A stretch of DNA of 64,000 bases from Thermotoga petrophila RKU-1 (GTDB lineage: Bacteria; Thermotogota; Thermotogae; Thermotogales; Thermotogaceae). A program made the position numbers and the translations under genes. The stretch is taken from the NCBI RefSeq assembly GCF_000016785.1, contig NC_009486.1, positions 868,001 to 932,000 of the forward strand, read 5' to 3'. Below the pieces are notes generated by a model. It searched no databases and was not told the origin of the DNA. It saw nothing but the letters and a program-made list of their open reading frames with translations. This document shows, one piece after another, positions 38,429 to 47,593 of the stretch; the stretch's first letter is position 1; each line of letters begins with the position of its first letter.

Positions 38429-39924
38429 TTTAACTCAACGCTGTTTAAAATCTTTTCAAACAGACCTTCCAGTCTCTTGAAGTCTTCTTCTGGAGCGTAG
38501 AAGCTCATGTAGAGGTACTGACCATTTTTCTCTGGAAATTGAAAGACCCAGTAAGTGAAATTCTGTCCAGTCTGATAATCCGGCATGGATGTTTCTACGA
38601 AGTTAACCTCATAGTTCGAAGTTCTGTAAACCTCACCGTTGAGTGGTTCTGTTTCGTAATGTGCTTCTGCGAAGATCAAATCAGCGATATCAAAAATGAA
38701 GTAGTGGATTCCTTCAGAAAGCTGATAATATGTGTAAGCAGGAACGTTCAATTTGAAGGTTTCTGTCTCGATGGTTTTCATTTTGGGTTCTCGAACCAGT
38801 GTAAAGGAGCTTTCATCCAGTTTCTTTCCGTCCGCGTAAACCACTACTTTCCAGTCACCGAACGCATCTTCTCTGAATCTGTCGGTTGTCATCCAGCCCC
38901 ACACGCTGTCGTAATAATCGTAACCTGTTTCTATCGTTGTGGCAACGATGTAATAGACGTTTTCTCTAAGATTTCCATCTGGATCGTACCATTCCCATTT
39001 GAATATATGGGAGTTTTCAAATGGCTTTGTCGTGCTCCACATGACGATTCGTTCGTCAAAAAGTGTGAACGCGGTGTCTGTGGCGAAAGGCGCGTTTTCG
39101 TAGACACTTCTGCAAAGAAGAGATTCTGTGACGAAAACTTCTTCTGCTGCGGAACTTTCGAATTTTCCAGAAACGTTTTCAAAGGTCACAGTGGTTCCTT
39201 CCAGTGAGTGAAACGGATCTTCCAAGTTGGAGAACAGCAGTTGCAGTTTCCCTTCTACGAACTTTCCGTTGAAGGCACCATCCCAGAACTGAGATGGTCC
39301 CATGTTTCCGGTTGAGTCTGATTTTTTCCACCATCCAAAAATACTGTTTTCGATCACTATTCCTTCCAAGGTTTTCTCTCCAAAAGTTCCTTCGATGTGG
39401 TTACCGTTCTGGTATATCTCCAGTGTTCCATCCTGCGAGCTCCATCTGCTGAATCTGAATCGATCGTTCAAGTCGATGCTTGAGAGAATCTTCTCCAGAG
39501 TTTTTAAATCCTCGTCTGCGGGTTCTCCAACTACAAAACTCCAGAAAGCGAGATCTCTCATTCCGAGTGGAAAGGTCTGAACATTGAAAGAAAGGTCGTT
39601 TCCCTCAAACTTGTAGTATCTTCCCTTGAATCCTTTCCACTCTGTCTCACCCTGATCGACGAGAGAGGCATCTTGGGATAGTCCATAAACGAGTGCTACT
39701 TCGACACCTGTGTCGTAGATGAAGAACACACCAACTCCCTGATTGAGCGTCTGGCCATCACCCATTCCCTTGAAAACTCCGGTCGAATTGAAAGCCAGTG
39801 GAGGTGTTTCCTGCCAGTCCGACGGTTGCTGCCAGCTGATGGGACCGAAGGATCGTGAAACCCATTCCTGGGGCATTCCAAGGACCGCTAAAAGAACCAA
39901 ACTGATCAAAGCAAGTTTTCTCAC
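38425..39924 (-). CDS. Exported hypothetical protein
   Basis: 499 aa, not recognised. A signal peptide (MRKLALISLVLLAVLG) is followed by an all-beta-looking, aromatic-rich sequence without membrane segments. Segments such as WSSQDGTLEIYQNGNHIEGT recall lipocalin-like or extracellular beta-barrel repeats, and two similar stretches (GVGVFFIYDTGVEVALVYGL near 60-80 and a related FYAPEEDFKRLEGLFEKIL end) suggest internal duplication of a small stress-like domain. The ATG follows GAGGTC. It lies in the operon between DUF362 and THEP1. Confidence 0.7.
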   Translation of the reverse strand: MRKLALISLVLLAVLGMPQEWVSRSFGPISWQQPSDWQETPPLAFNSTGVFKGMGDGQTLNQGVGVFFIYDTGVEVALVYGLSQDASLVDQGETEWKGFKGRYYKFEGNDLSFNVQTFPLGMRDLAFWSFVVGEPADEDLKTLEKILSSIDLNDRFRFSRWSSQDGTLEIYQNGNHIEGTFGEKTLEGIVIENSIFGWWKKSDSTGNMGPSQFWDGAFNGKFVEGKLQLLFSNLEDPFHSLEGTTVTFENVSGKFESSAAEEVFVTESLLCRSVYENAPFATDTAFTLFDERIVMWSTTKPFENSHIFKWEWYDPDGNLRENVYYIVATTIETGYDYYDSVWGWMTTDRFREDAFGDWKVVVYADGKKLDESSFTLVREPKMKTIETETFKLNVPAYTYYQLSEGIHYFIFDIADLIFAEAHYETEPLNGEVYRTSNYEVNFVETSMPDYQTGQNFTYWVFQFPEKNGQYLYMSFYAPEEDFKRLEGLFEKILNSVELK

Positions 39925-39969
39925 AATAAGACCTCCTCATAAAGTTTTCCACCTCTATTAAATCACTTT

Positions 39970-41043
39970 TCATTTCAAATCACAAGCCACCTTCACAAGT
40001 TCGTATTTTCTCGTTCCAAGACCGATCTCTTCAGCGTATTCGAGCTGTGTCTTCCAGGTTACATCTGGATGAACCTCAAGGAATGGGTCTTTACCCGTTT
40101 TTTGAAGGACAAGATCGATACAGGCCTGATCCAGGGCGACCGGATCTGTACTGACTGCGATTCCTATGTCGGGAGCCACGGGAGGTTTGTTCATGTTCCA
40201 GCAATCGCAGTCCGGAGAGATGTTCATGATGAATGAGATGAAGACCGCTTTCTTGCCCTTGAGAACCGCTTTTGCGTATTCGGCCATTTTTTTGCTCAGA
40301 GAGTCAGTCGAACTGTCCCATTTTGGGGACATGGCACCGTAGGAACACATGGCGATACACTGTCCGCAGCCGATACACTTTTCGTAATCGATTTTTGCCA
40401 CTTTTGTGACAGTAATCGCACCGACCGGACAGAACTTTGCACACGTACCGCAGGCGACACACTTTTCTTCAACCACGTACGGTTTGGATTCGGAGTGCTG
40501 TTCCATTTTTCCCGCTCTGGATGCGCTTCCCATTCCAACGTTCTTTATTGTTCCTCCAAAACCTGTCGCTTCGTGTCCTTTGAAGTGAGTCACAGCGACT
40601 ATCGCATCTGCCAGGGCTATGGCAGCACCTATTTTCGCTTCTTTTACGTAGTTTCCATCTATTTTCACCTTTATCTCATCGGAACCTCTGAGACCGTCTG
40701 CAATGATCACAGGGGCTCCCGTCACTTCGTAAGTAAAACCGTTCAGGTAAGCATTTACCAGGTGATCAACGGCGTTCGATCTGTGACCTGTGTAGAGCGT
40801 GTTCGCGTCGGTGAGGAAAGGTTTTCCACCCAGTTTCTTGATCTGATCTACAATGATTTTCACGTACTGAGGTCTTATGAACGCAAGGTTCCCGTATTCA
40901 CCGAAATGGAGTTTTACAGCCACGAACTTGTCTTTTTCGATGATCTTCTCCAGCTCCACTTTTTTCAAAAGAAGTTCTAACTTTTGAAGCATGTTCATGT
41001 TCGGGTTGGTCGTCATGTCCGTGAAATAAACCTTCGCTGGCAT
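39970..41043 (-). CDS. DUF362 protein with double [4Fe-4S] ferredoxin domain
   Basis: 357 aa. The DUF362 part (about 1-190) contains VAVKLHFGEYGN, KPFLTDANTLYTGHRSNAVDH and AVTHFKGHEATGFGGTIKNVG. The ferredoxin part has CVACGTCAKFCP and CIGCGQCIAMC. A final segment returns to DUF362-type sequence (DIGIAVSTDPVALDQACID), so the ferredoxin is inserted. Probably redox-active or involved in cluster transfer; exact role unknown. It heads the operon that runs to folK, 45 bases before the next gene. It is the intact counterpart of the broken gene at 28067. Confidence 0.88.
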   Translation of the reverse strand: MPAKVYFTDMTTNPNMNMLQKLELLLKKVELEKIIEKDKFVAVKLHFGEYGNLAFIRPQYVKIIVDQIKKLGGKPFLTDANTLYTGHRSNAVDHLVNAYLNGFTYEVTGAPVIIADGLRGSDEIKVKIDGNYVKEAKIGAAIALADAIVAVTHFKGHEATGFGGTIKNVGMGSASRAGKMEQHSESKPYVVEEKCVACGTCAKFCPVGAITVTKVAKIDYEKCIGCGQCIAMCSYGAMSPKWDSSTDSLSKKMAEYAKAVLKGKKAVFISFIMNISPDCDCWNMNKPPVAPDIGIAVSTDPVALDQACIDLVLQKTGKDPFLEVHPDVTWKTQLEYAEEIGLGTRKYELVKVACDLK

Positions 41044-41070
41044 GCGAAACCCTCCTTTTTGAGAATTAAA

Positions 41071-41094
41071 AAGAGAGCCCAGCTGGGCTCTCTT
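41071..41094 (-). terminator. Rho-independent terminator after estA
   Basis: Perfect 24-base palindrome with arms AAGAGAGCCCAG and CTGGGCTCTCTT, followed by TTTTAATT on the minus strand. It closes the estA transcript 36 bases after its stop and insulates the DUF362 operon, which starts only 28 bases further on. Confidence 0.9.
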
Positions 41095-41129
41095 GAGGTG
41101 TATGATTTTTCAATTAAATTCTACCACAA

Positions 41130-42332
41130 CTATCTACTTTGTTCAAACAGCCACTCTATGACTTCCTGACTTTCGTAAGCAGGTATCCATGATCCATGTG
41201 GATCCCAGCCGTGTTTCTCCATGAATCCTTTTTCGTATTCAGTGTATCTGACTTTTCCTCCAATCTCCGCCAATTTTTTCACAAGAACGCGCGAGTTCTC
41301 CACCGGGACAACGGGGTCGTCTTCTGCGTGGAAGACCCAGATGGGTATGTCCTTTATCCTCTCGACTTTGCTGACATCTCCTCCACCGCATATCGGTATT
41401 GCGGCTGCGAAGAGTTCAGGAAAGTTCATGATGGCACTCCAGGTGCCGTAGCCTCCCATCGAAAGCCCAGTGATATAAACACGCTTTTCATCTATGTTGT
41501 ATTCGTCAAGAAGTTTCCTAATGATCTTTATCACCGCAAGAAGGGGCTTTTCTGGATTGAAAGGATTTTCCCTATCTGTGAAGAGAGTGGACCAACTGCT
41601 GTTTGGTGGGCACTGCGGTGCGAGAACGAAACACGGATGAACCACCTGGTATCTCGGCTGAGCCCAGACAACCGCTCCACGGTTTCCGGCGACCTGTAGA
41701 TAGTTGTCTGTTCCCCTTTCTCCCGCTCCGTGCAGGAAGACAACTAACGGGTATTTTCTGTCAGGATTCACATCTTTCGGGACGAACAATCTGTAGGGTA
41801 TCTCAACACCTGTTTCCGGATCTTTGAAAGTGAATGCAAGGAAATCATCGATGATGAGATGTTTCTCATCTGTCTGCTTCGATGTAAAGGGTTCTACTTT
41901 GTTTCCGTTCACATCAAAAATGGGAACGAGCTGTGAGACGATGTAGTCCAGCTCCATACGGGTGTTGAGAAAGCTGGGGCCGAAGACAATAGTATTTGAG
42001 TGGAAATCTTCGGGGGAGAGTTCCAGAACAACATACTTCCCACGGTTGTTGAAAATGCTGAAAGAGGGATCTCCATTGTCGTTTGCGTAAACCTTTGTAA
42101 TCGTTCTTGAAGAGTAGGTATCGCTAGTTTTCACTTTCACCGAGAACTGATCCGGTGAGAGTTTCTGACCATCGATCTCAACGGGATATTCGATGACGAC
42201 CGCACAGGCTTTTTCACCTTCCGGAAAGACTTTTGTAATAAGAGTTACACCGTTCACAGTAACATCCTCCTGCGCAAAGAGTATAGAAAGAATTCCCATG
42301 AAAATAAAAAACAGCGCTCCTCTTCTCGTGAT
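41130..42332 (-). CDS. estA: Exported esterase with N-terminal Ig-like domain
   Basis: About 400 aa. A signal peptide with TRR and a hydrophobic run (LFFIFMGILSILFAQ) is followed by an immunoglobulin-like domain (about 25-150) and an alpha/beta-hydrolase. The nucleophile is in GLSMGGYG, an early FLHGAGERG forms the oxyanion region, and WVFHAEDDPVVP and the late EKHGW hold the Asp and His. The start is unclear: ATG 42299 would cut the basic part of the signal peptide. The AGGGGGTG site points to about 42332, where the codon is ATC. It corresponds to the studied TM0033 EstA. Confidence 0.88.
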   Translation of the reverse strand: MTRRGALFFIFMGILSILFAQEDVTVNGVTLITKVFPEGEKACAVVIEYPVEIDGQKLSPDQFSVKVKTSDTYSSRTITKVYANDNGDPSFSIFNNRGKYVVLELSPEDFHSNTIVFGPSFLNTRMELDYIVSQLVPIFDVNGNKVEPFTSKQTDEKHLIIDDFLAFTFKDPETGVEIPYRLFVPKDVNPDRKYPLVVFLHGAGERGTDNYLQVAGNRGAVVWAQPRYQVVHPCFVLAPQCPPNSSWSTLFTDRENPFNPEKPLLAVIKIIRKLLDEYNIDEKRVYITGLSMGGYGTWSAIMNFPELFAAAIPICGGGDVSKVERIKDIPIWVFHAEDDPVVPVENSRVLVKKLAEIGGKVRYTEYEKGFMEKHGWDPHGSWIPAYESQEVIEWLFEQSR

Positions 42333-42533
42333 TACACCCCCTTTGATGCAGAATTCACTTCGAGTATGTTGTAATTTTAACATAAAAAATAACGGCAACC
42401 GATCATTACATGGAGTCAATAACTTATGGTTTCGACGGAGCTTTTACTACGTACATTTTTGAGAATGATGCCCTTGAACTCTTTAGAAAGAGCATCGGGA
42501 GTAAAATCAGTTGTAACTCAAAGAAAATATTAG

Positions 42534-42568
42534 AATTTGAACTATAATTTGAAATAATTCCCATTATT
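42534..42568. promoter_or_regulatory. Candidate BglR operator region
   Basis: In the estA/bglR divergent gap (42333-42674), AATTTGAA occurs twice (42534-42541 and 42546-42553) and is followed by the inverted repeat AATAAT-TCCC-ATTATT (42553-42568). Either could bind the ROK regulator. A minus-strand extended -10 (TGTTAAAAT near 42376) may serve estA. Confidence 0.45.
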
Positions 42569-42603
42569 CACTCATAATCATGAAAAATGGGTATTACTTG
42601 TGT

Positions 42604-42632
42604 TTGTACTTTTTGATTCATATCGTTATAAT
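42604..42632 (+). promoter_or_regulatory. bglR promoter
   Basis: TTGTAC (42604-42609), 17-base spacer, consensus TATAAT (42627-42632), about 42 bases before the bglR start. Confidence 0.68.
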
Positions 42633-42674
42633 TTCTTTCTGAGGAAGATAGATAAAAAGCAGGAGGAATATGAA

Positions 42675-43820
42675 GTGCATAAAAAGCTGAATCCAAAATC
42701 CATGAAAACGGAAAACAAAAAGATGGTTCTGAGATATCTGATAGAGAGTGGACCGCACAGCAGGGTGGAAATCGCCAGAAAAACAGGACTCGCTCAGAGC
42801 GCAATATGGAGGATCATTGAAGAACTGGTGAATGAGGGATTGGTAGAGGAAAAGGGAACAGCGACTGGTCGTCGAAGAAAAGCTGTAACTTACGGCCCAA
42901 CAAGATCCTTCATCACATCCATAATATATAACGTGGAAGTACTTGAAACACTGGTTGCAGTTGGTTTTCTGGATGGTGCATGGAGAATAATTGAGAGGTT
43001 CTCTACTCCAAAGGATTTCGATGAGTTCAAACAAAGAGTTGCTTCTTCTTATGAAAACATTCTCAAAAACCACGTTCTGAACGAAAACATATCGAAAGTG
43101 GTGTTCTCTCTTCCGGGTATTGTGAACACAGAAAATAAGTTTTTGATCCACGCGCCAAACCTCGGATGGAGAGATGTTGATTTTCATAAAGAGTTTGGAA
43201 ATCTGGATTTGGAGGTTCTAGTGGAGAACGATTCCAATCTTTCACTGTTAGCTGAAGAATTCTTTTCTCAGGATGTGAAGGAAAGCGATGTTGCCTTCTT
43301 TCTCTATTTTGGTGAGGGAATCGGTGGAGCGATTTCGGTAAATGGAAAAATCGTTAGAGGAGAAAATTTCGCTGCCGGAGAAATAGGTCATGTTGTCCTT
43401 GATGTGAAGAGCGGAAAAGAAGTGGAGGAGTTTCTCTCTATATCACGACTCATAGAAAAGATAGAAAAATTTGTAGAACTTCAGGGAGAATCACTGAACG
43501 AGAAGTTCCGATACGTCAAAAGATTATGGTTCTCAGGAGAAAAGAACGTAAAAGAAACAATGGAAGAATTTCTTCAACATGTGGCAGTTGTTTTGAAGAA
43601 CATCGTCTACTTTCTGAATCCTGGCGTGATAGTACTTGGTGGTGTTGTTAACGATCTCTGGGACACATTCGGATCTTTTATAAAAAGAGAACTTGAGAAG
43701 ATAACAGACAAAGAAATTTCCGCCGTTCTCATAAGAGATACCATTTTCAAAGAAATTTCACCGTCTCTTGTTGGAGGAAATGTTCTGGCAATAGAGGAAT
43801 TTTTGGGGCAAATAATTTAA
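42675..43820 (+). CDS. bglR: ROK-family repressor of the beta-glucan genes
   Basis: 381-aa regulator. The N-terminal winged helix has SRVEIARKTGLAQSAIWRII at about 31-50. The ROK sugar-kinase-like domain has VENDSNLSLLAEE, FLYFGEGIGGAISVNG and AAGEIGHVVLD; after GH the usual zinc cysteine cluster is absent, so it may lack zinc. Start is GTG 42675, eight bases after AGGAGG. It lies at the head of the bgl genes and divergent to estA. The name BglR follows regulon studies as I recall them; a beta-glucoside effector is inferred. Confidence 0.88.
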   Translation: MHKKLNPKSMKTENKKMVLRYLIESGPHSRVEIARKTGLAQSAIWRIIEELVNEGLVEEKGTATGRRRKAVTYGPTRSFITSIIYNVEVLETLVAVGFLDGAWRIIERFSTPKDFDEFKQRVASSYENILKNHVLNENISKVVFSLPGIVNTENKFLIHAPNLGWRDVDFHKEFGNLDLEVLVENDSNLSLLAEEFFSQDVKESDVAFFLYFGEGIGGAISVNGKIVRGENFAAGEIGHVVLDVKSGKEVEEFLSISRLIEKIEKFVELQGESLNEKFRYVKRLWFSGEKNVKETMEEFLQHVAVVLKNIVYFLNPGVIVLGGVVNDLWDTFGSFIKRELEKITDKEISAVLIRDTIFKEISPSLVGGNVLAIEEFLGQII

Positions 43821-43850
43821 CCTGTATTCATATATGAAGGAGGTGTGGGT

Positions 43851-45665
43851 ATGAGAAAGTCACTTGTACTGTTATTGGCTCTTCTGGTTCTTTCCAGTTT
43901 GATGGCACAGGTGTCTCTGCCACGTGAAGACACAGTCTACATCGGAGGGGCTCTCTGGGGTCCTGCAACCACCTGGAACCTCTATGCACCGCAGTCCACA
44001 TGGGGCACCGATCAGTTCATGTACCTTCCGGCGTTTCAGTACGACCTCGGAAGAGACGCCTGGATTCCTGTTATCGCGGAAAGATACGAGTTCGTGGATG
44101 ACAAAACTCTGAGGATCTACATTAGGCCTGAAGCGAGATGGAGTGATGGTGTGCCTATCACCGCGGAGGATTTTGTCTACGCTCTCGAGCTCACCAAAGA
44201 ACTCGGAATAGGTCCTGGGGGTGGATGGGATACCTACATCGAGTCCGTGAAAGCTGTTGATACGAAAGTGGTCGAGTTCAAGGCGAAGGAAGAGAATCTT
44301 AACTACTTCCAATTCCTTTCCTACTCTCTCGGTGCCCAGCCGATGCCCAAGCACGTCTACGAAAGGATCAGGGCACAGATGAACATAAAAGACTGGATCA
44401 ACGACAAACCCGAAGAGCAAGTTGTCTCCGGGCCTTACAAACTCTACTATTACGACCCGAACATCGTTGTGTACCAGAGAGTTGACGACTGGTGGGGCAA
44501 GGACATCTTTGGACTTCCAAGGCCCAAGTACCTGGCTCATGTCATTTACAAAGACAATCCGAGCGCCAGTCTCGCGTTCGAAAGAGGCGACATCGACTGG
44601 AATGGACTCTTCATCCCGAGTGTCTGGGAACTGTGGGAGAAGAAAGGCCTTCCAGTTGGAACATGGTACAAAAAGGAACCTTACTTCATTCCCGACGGTG
44701 TGGGATTCGTGTACGCAAACAACACCAAACCTGGTTTGAGCGACCCAGCTGTGAGAAAAGCGATCGCTTACGCTATTCCGTACAACGAAATGCTCAAAAA
44801 GGCTTACTTCGGTTATGGAAGCCAGGCTCACCCGTCCATGGTGATCGATCTCTTCGAGCCGTACAAACAGTACATCGATTACGACCTTGCAAAGAAAACC
44901 TTTGGAACTGAAGATGGAAGAATCCCGTTCGATCTCGATATGGCAAACAAGATCTTGGACGAGGCAGGGTACAAAAAAGGACCTGATGGTGTAAGGGTTG
45001 GCCCCGATGGCACGAAACTTGGTCCGTACACGATATCTGTTCCGTACGGCTGGACTGACTGGATGATGATGTGTGAGATGATCGCAAAGAATCTGAGAAG
45101 CATAGGTATCGATGTAAGAACTGAATTTCCAGATTACTCTGTATGGGCAGACAGAATGACGAAAGGAACGTTCGACCTCATCATATCCTGGAGTGTTGGT
45201 CCGAGCTTCGATCATCCGTTCAACATATACAGGTTTGTGCTCGATAAGAGGCTGTCTGCTCCTGTAGGTGAAGTCACGTGGGCCGGAGACTGGGAAAGGT
45301 ACGATAATGATGAAGTAGTCGAACTCCTCGACAAAGCAGTTTCTACACTCGATCCTGAGGTGAGAAAACAGGCGTACTTCAGAATCCAGCAGATCATCTA
45401 CAGAGATATACCGAGCATACCCGCGTTTTACACGGCTCACTGGTACGAATACTCGACGAAGTACTGGATCAACTGGCCGAGCGAGGACAATCCAGCCTGG
45501 TTCAGACCTTCTCCATGGCACGCGGACACCTGGCCGACTCTCTTCATCATCTCCAAGAAGAGCGATCCACAGCCCGTACCGTCCTGGCTTGGAACGGTTG
45601 ATGAAGGAGGAATCGAGATACCCACCGCGAAGATCTTCGAAGATCTCCAGAAAGCGGCCATGTGA
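43851..45665 (+). CDS. bglE: Family-5 solute-binding protein for beta-glucosides
   Basis: 604-aa exported binding protein. The signal peptide is MRKSLVLLLALLVLSSLMAQ and the family-5 motif RIYIRPEARWSDGVPITAED lies near residue 90. From memory, the T. maritima homologue TM0031 binds cellobiose and laminaribiose. Surrounding genes (laminarinase, BglB, ROK regulator) agree. ATG 43851 is seven bases after GGAGG; a GTG at 43845 is less well placed. A 9-bp GC hairpin separates it from the permease gene. Confidence 0.92.
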   Translation: MRKSLVLLLALLVLSSLMAQVSLPREDTVYIGGALWGPATTWNLYAPQSTWGTDQFMYLPAFQYDLGRDAWIPVIAERYEFVDDKTLRIYIRPEARWSDGVPITAEDFVYALELTKELGIGPGGGWDTYIESVKAVDTKVVEFKAKEENLNYFQFLSYSLGAQPMPKHVYERIRAQMNIKDWINDKPEEQVVSGPYKLYYYDPNIVVYQRVDDWWGKDIFGLPRPKYLAHVIYKDNPSASLAFERGDIDWNGLFIPSVWELWEKKGLPVGTWYKKEPYFIPDGVGFVYANNTKPGLSDPAVRKAIAYAIPYNEMLKKAYFGYGSQAHPSMVIDLFEPYKQYIDYDLAKKTFGTEDGRIPFDLDMANKILDEAGYKKGPDGVRVGPDGTKLGPYTISVPYGWTDWMMMCEMIAKNLRSIGIDVRTEFPDYSVWADRMTKGTFDLIISWSVGPSFDHPFNIYRFVLDKRLSAPVGEVTWAGDWERYDNDEVVELLDKAVSTLDPEVRKQAYFRIQQIIYRDIPSIPAFYTAHWYEYSTKYWINWPSEDNPAWFRPSPWHADTWPTLFIISKKSDPQPVPSWLGTVDEGGIEIPTAKIFEDLQKAAM

Positions 45666-45671
45666 TCTTTC

Positions 45672-45694
45672 CCCGGCCCCACTTCGGGGCCGGG
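45672..45694 (+). terminator. GC hairpin between bglE and permease gene
   Basis: CCCGGCCCC (45672-45680) pairs perfectly with GGGGCCGGG (45686-45694), ACTTC loop, followed by only TTTC. Placed seven bases after the bglE stop, as after the other binding-protein genes. Confidence 0.65.
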
Positions 45695-45727
45695 TTTCAC
45701 AAAAACAGAGTGGGGAGTGAGAATTGA

Positions 45728-46744
45728 ATGGGATCGAAATCGATGTTCAAGTATCTTTTGAGACGTTTCATCTTCCTGCTTGTTACCTACATAGTGGCAA
45801 CCACTATTGTGTTTATACTTCCAAGAGCGATTCCTGGGAATCCTTTATCTCAAATCCTTTCCAACCTTTCAAGGGTGGCCCAAGCTAATCCAGAAGCCAT
45901 AAGAGCTGCAGAAAGAACTTTGATGGAAGAATTTGGTCTCGGGAAACCCTGGTACGTTCAGTATTTCGAATTCATCACCAAGGCACTTCGAGGAGATCTT
46001 GGAACATCCATTACTTTCTACCCCAGGAAAGTCATTGACCTGATCATTCCAGTCATTCCGTGGACACTGGCACTCCTTCTTCCAGCGACGATAGTCGCCT
46101 GGATCTTGGGTAACAGCCTCGGTGCTTTGGCAGCTTACAAAAGAAACACATGGATTGACAAGGGAGTTCTTACAACTTCCCTGATAGTTTCTCAGATTCC
46201 ATATTACTGGCTTGGAATGATATTCATCTTCTTTTTTGGAGTTAAACTCGGCTGGCTTCCTGTTCAGGGAGCTTATTCTCAGGGGACGATACCGAATCTG
46301 AGCTGGTCGTTCTTCGTTGATGTTTTGAAGCACTACATAATGCCCTTTGCATCCATTGTCGTTTCTGCAATGGGTGGATGGGCGATAGGAATGAGGCTCA
46401 TGGTGATATACGAGCTTGGAAGCGATTATGCGATGTTTTCTGAATACCTTGGTATGAAAGACAAGAGAATTTTCAAGTATGTCTTCAGAAACTCCCTCCT
46501 CCCACAGATTACGGGACTCGCTTTGAGCTTAGGAGGGGTTTTAGGAGGAGCCCTCATCACTGAGATCGTGTTCAATTACCCTGGAACGGGATATCTACTC
46601 TTCAGGGCTTTGACTACACTCGATTATCCATTGATTCAGGGGATCTTTGTGATTCTTATTGCCTCTATCTATCTCGCTAACTTCATTGTGGATTTCCTTT
46701 ACGCTTTGATAGATCCAAGAATAAGACTGGGACAGGAGGCATAA
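45728..46744 (+). CDS. bglF: Beta-glucoside ABC importer permease, DppB type
   Basis: 338-aa inner-membrane permease. The first helix is FIFLLVTYIVATTIVFILP and the periplasmic stretch is moderate. The EAA-type loop (SEYLGMKDKRIFKYVFRNS) is followed by LLPQITGLALSLGGVLGGAL, nearly the same as in the cut permease at the left edge. The ATG is preceded by GGGGAGTGAG. Only three bases separate it from the next gene. The letter F follows my memory of the bgl naming. Confidence 0.9.
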   Translation: MGSKSMFKYLLRRFIFLLVTYIVATTIVFILPRAIPGNPLSQILSNLSRVAQANPEAIRAAERTLMEEFGLGKPWYVQYFEFITKALRGDLGTSITFYPRKVIDLIIPVIPWTLALLLPATIVAWILGNSLGALAAYKRNTWIDKGVLTTSLIVSQIPYYWLGMIFIFFFGVKLGWLPVQGAYSQGTIPNLSWSFFVDVLKHYIMPFASIVVSAMGGWAIGMRLMVIYELGSDYAMFSEYLGMKDKRIFKYVFRNSLLPQITGLALSLGGVLGGALITEIVFNYPGTGYLLFRALTTLDYPLIQGIFVILIASIYLANFIVDFLYALIDPRIRLGQEA

Positions 46745-46747
46745 AAT

Positions 46748-47590
46748 ATGTTTCGAACGATGATAAGACCACTTTTCAAGAACAAAAAGTTCATAATAGG
46801 TTTTTCGATTTTTCTCTTCTTTCTCTTCCTGGGAATTTTTGGGCCAGTGTTCTACAAAGTGGATCCTATGGAAATGACCTGGGATTACGAGCAACCTCCT
46901 TCCAGCGCGCATCCTCTCGGAACGGACACGTACGGTAGAGACGTCCTTGCACAACTGCTTCATGGAATTCGTTCTTCGCTTTACATCGGTTTTCTGGCTG
47001 CAATCATCTCGCTTGTGATAGGTACGATCATAGGAAGTTTCTCCGCCGTGAAAAGGGGTATTGTGGATGATGTATTGATGGGAATAACAAACATCGTCCT
47101 TACTACTCCTTCGATACTCATAGCAATTTTGATAGCGAGTTATTTGAAGGTACGAAGTGTTGAAATGGTTGCGGTCATCTTGGGCTTATTCCAGTGGCCT
47201 TGGTTTGCGCGAGCGATAAGAGCACAACTCATGAGTGTGATGTCGAGGGAGTACGTGTACCTTTCTGTTATGGCCGGCTATTCCGATCTCAGACTGGTGA
47301 TAGAAGACCTCATCCCAACGATTGCGACTTACGCCTTCATGTCCTTTGTTCTTTTCATAAACGGAGGAATCATGGGAGAAGCAGGTCTGAGCTTGATAGG
47401 GCTCGGTCCCACCCAGGGAATCTCCCTTGGAATCATGCTTCAGTGGGCAGTTCTCATGGAGGCAGTGAGAAGAGGTCTGTGGTGGTGGTTCGTGCCACCA
47501 GGACTCGCCATTGTGGCTGTCACTGCTTCTTTGCTGGTCATCAGTACTGCAATGGATGAAGTCTTCAATCCACGCTTGAGGGAGGAGTGA
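46748..47590 (+). CDS. bglG: Beta-glucoside ABC importer permease, DppC type
   Basis: 280-aa second permease. LGTDTYGRDVLAQLLHGIR and the EAA loop VMAGYSDLRLVIEDLIPT are clear, with about six membrane helices. It lacks the long periplasmic insert of the counterpart at 16321-17427. ATG 46748 follows GGAGG; the gap to the ATPase gene is three bases. Confidence 0.9.
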   Translation: MFRTMIRPLFKNKKFIIGFSIFLFFLFLGIFGPVFYKVDPMEMTWDYEQPPSSAHPLGTDTYGRDVLAQLLHGIRSSLYIGFLAAIISLVIGTIIGSFSAVKRGIVDDVLMGITNIVLTTPSILIAILIASYLKVRSVEMVAVILGLFQWPWFARAIRAQLMSVMSREYVYLSVMAGYSDLRLVIEDLIPTIATYAFMSFVLFINGGIMGEAGLSLIGLGPTQGISLGIMLQWAVLMEAVRRGLWWWFVPPGLAIVAVTASLLVISTAMDEVFNPRLREE

Positions 47591-47593
47591 AGA

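Noticed and set aside
42455-42475. Second Fur box near 42459 (TTTTTGAGAATGAT)
   Set aside because: It matches only the left half and centre of the feo palindrome; the right arm is absent, so chance similarity is more likely.
43872-45521. 549-codon open frame opposite bglE
   Set aside because: Mirror frame of a clear binding-protein gene with biased codons; no start signal or recognisable domain.
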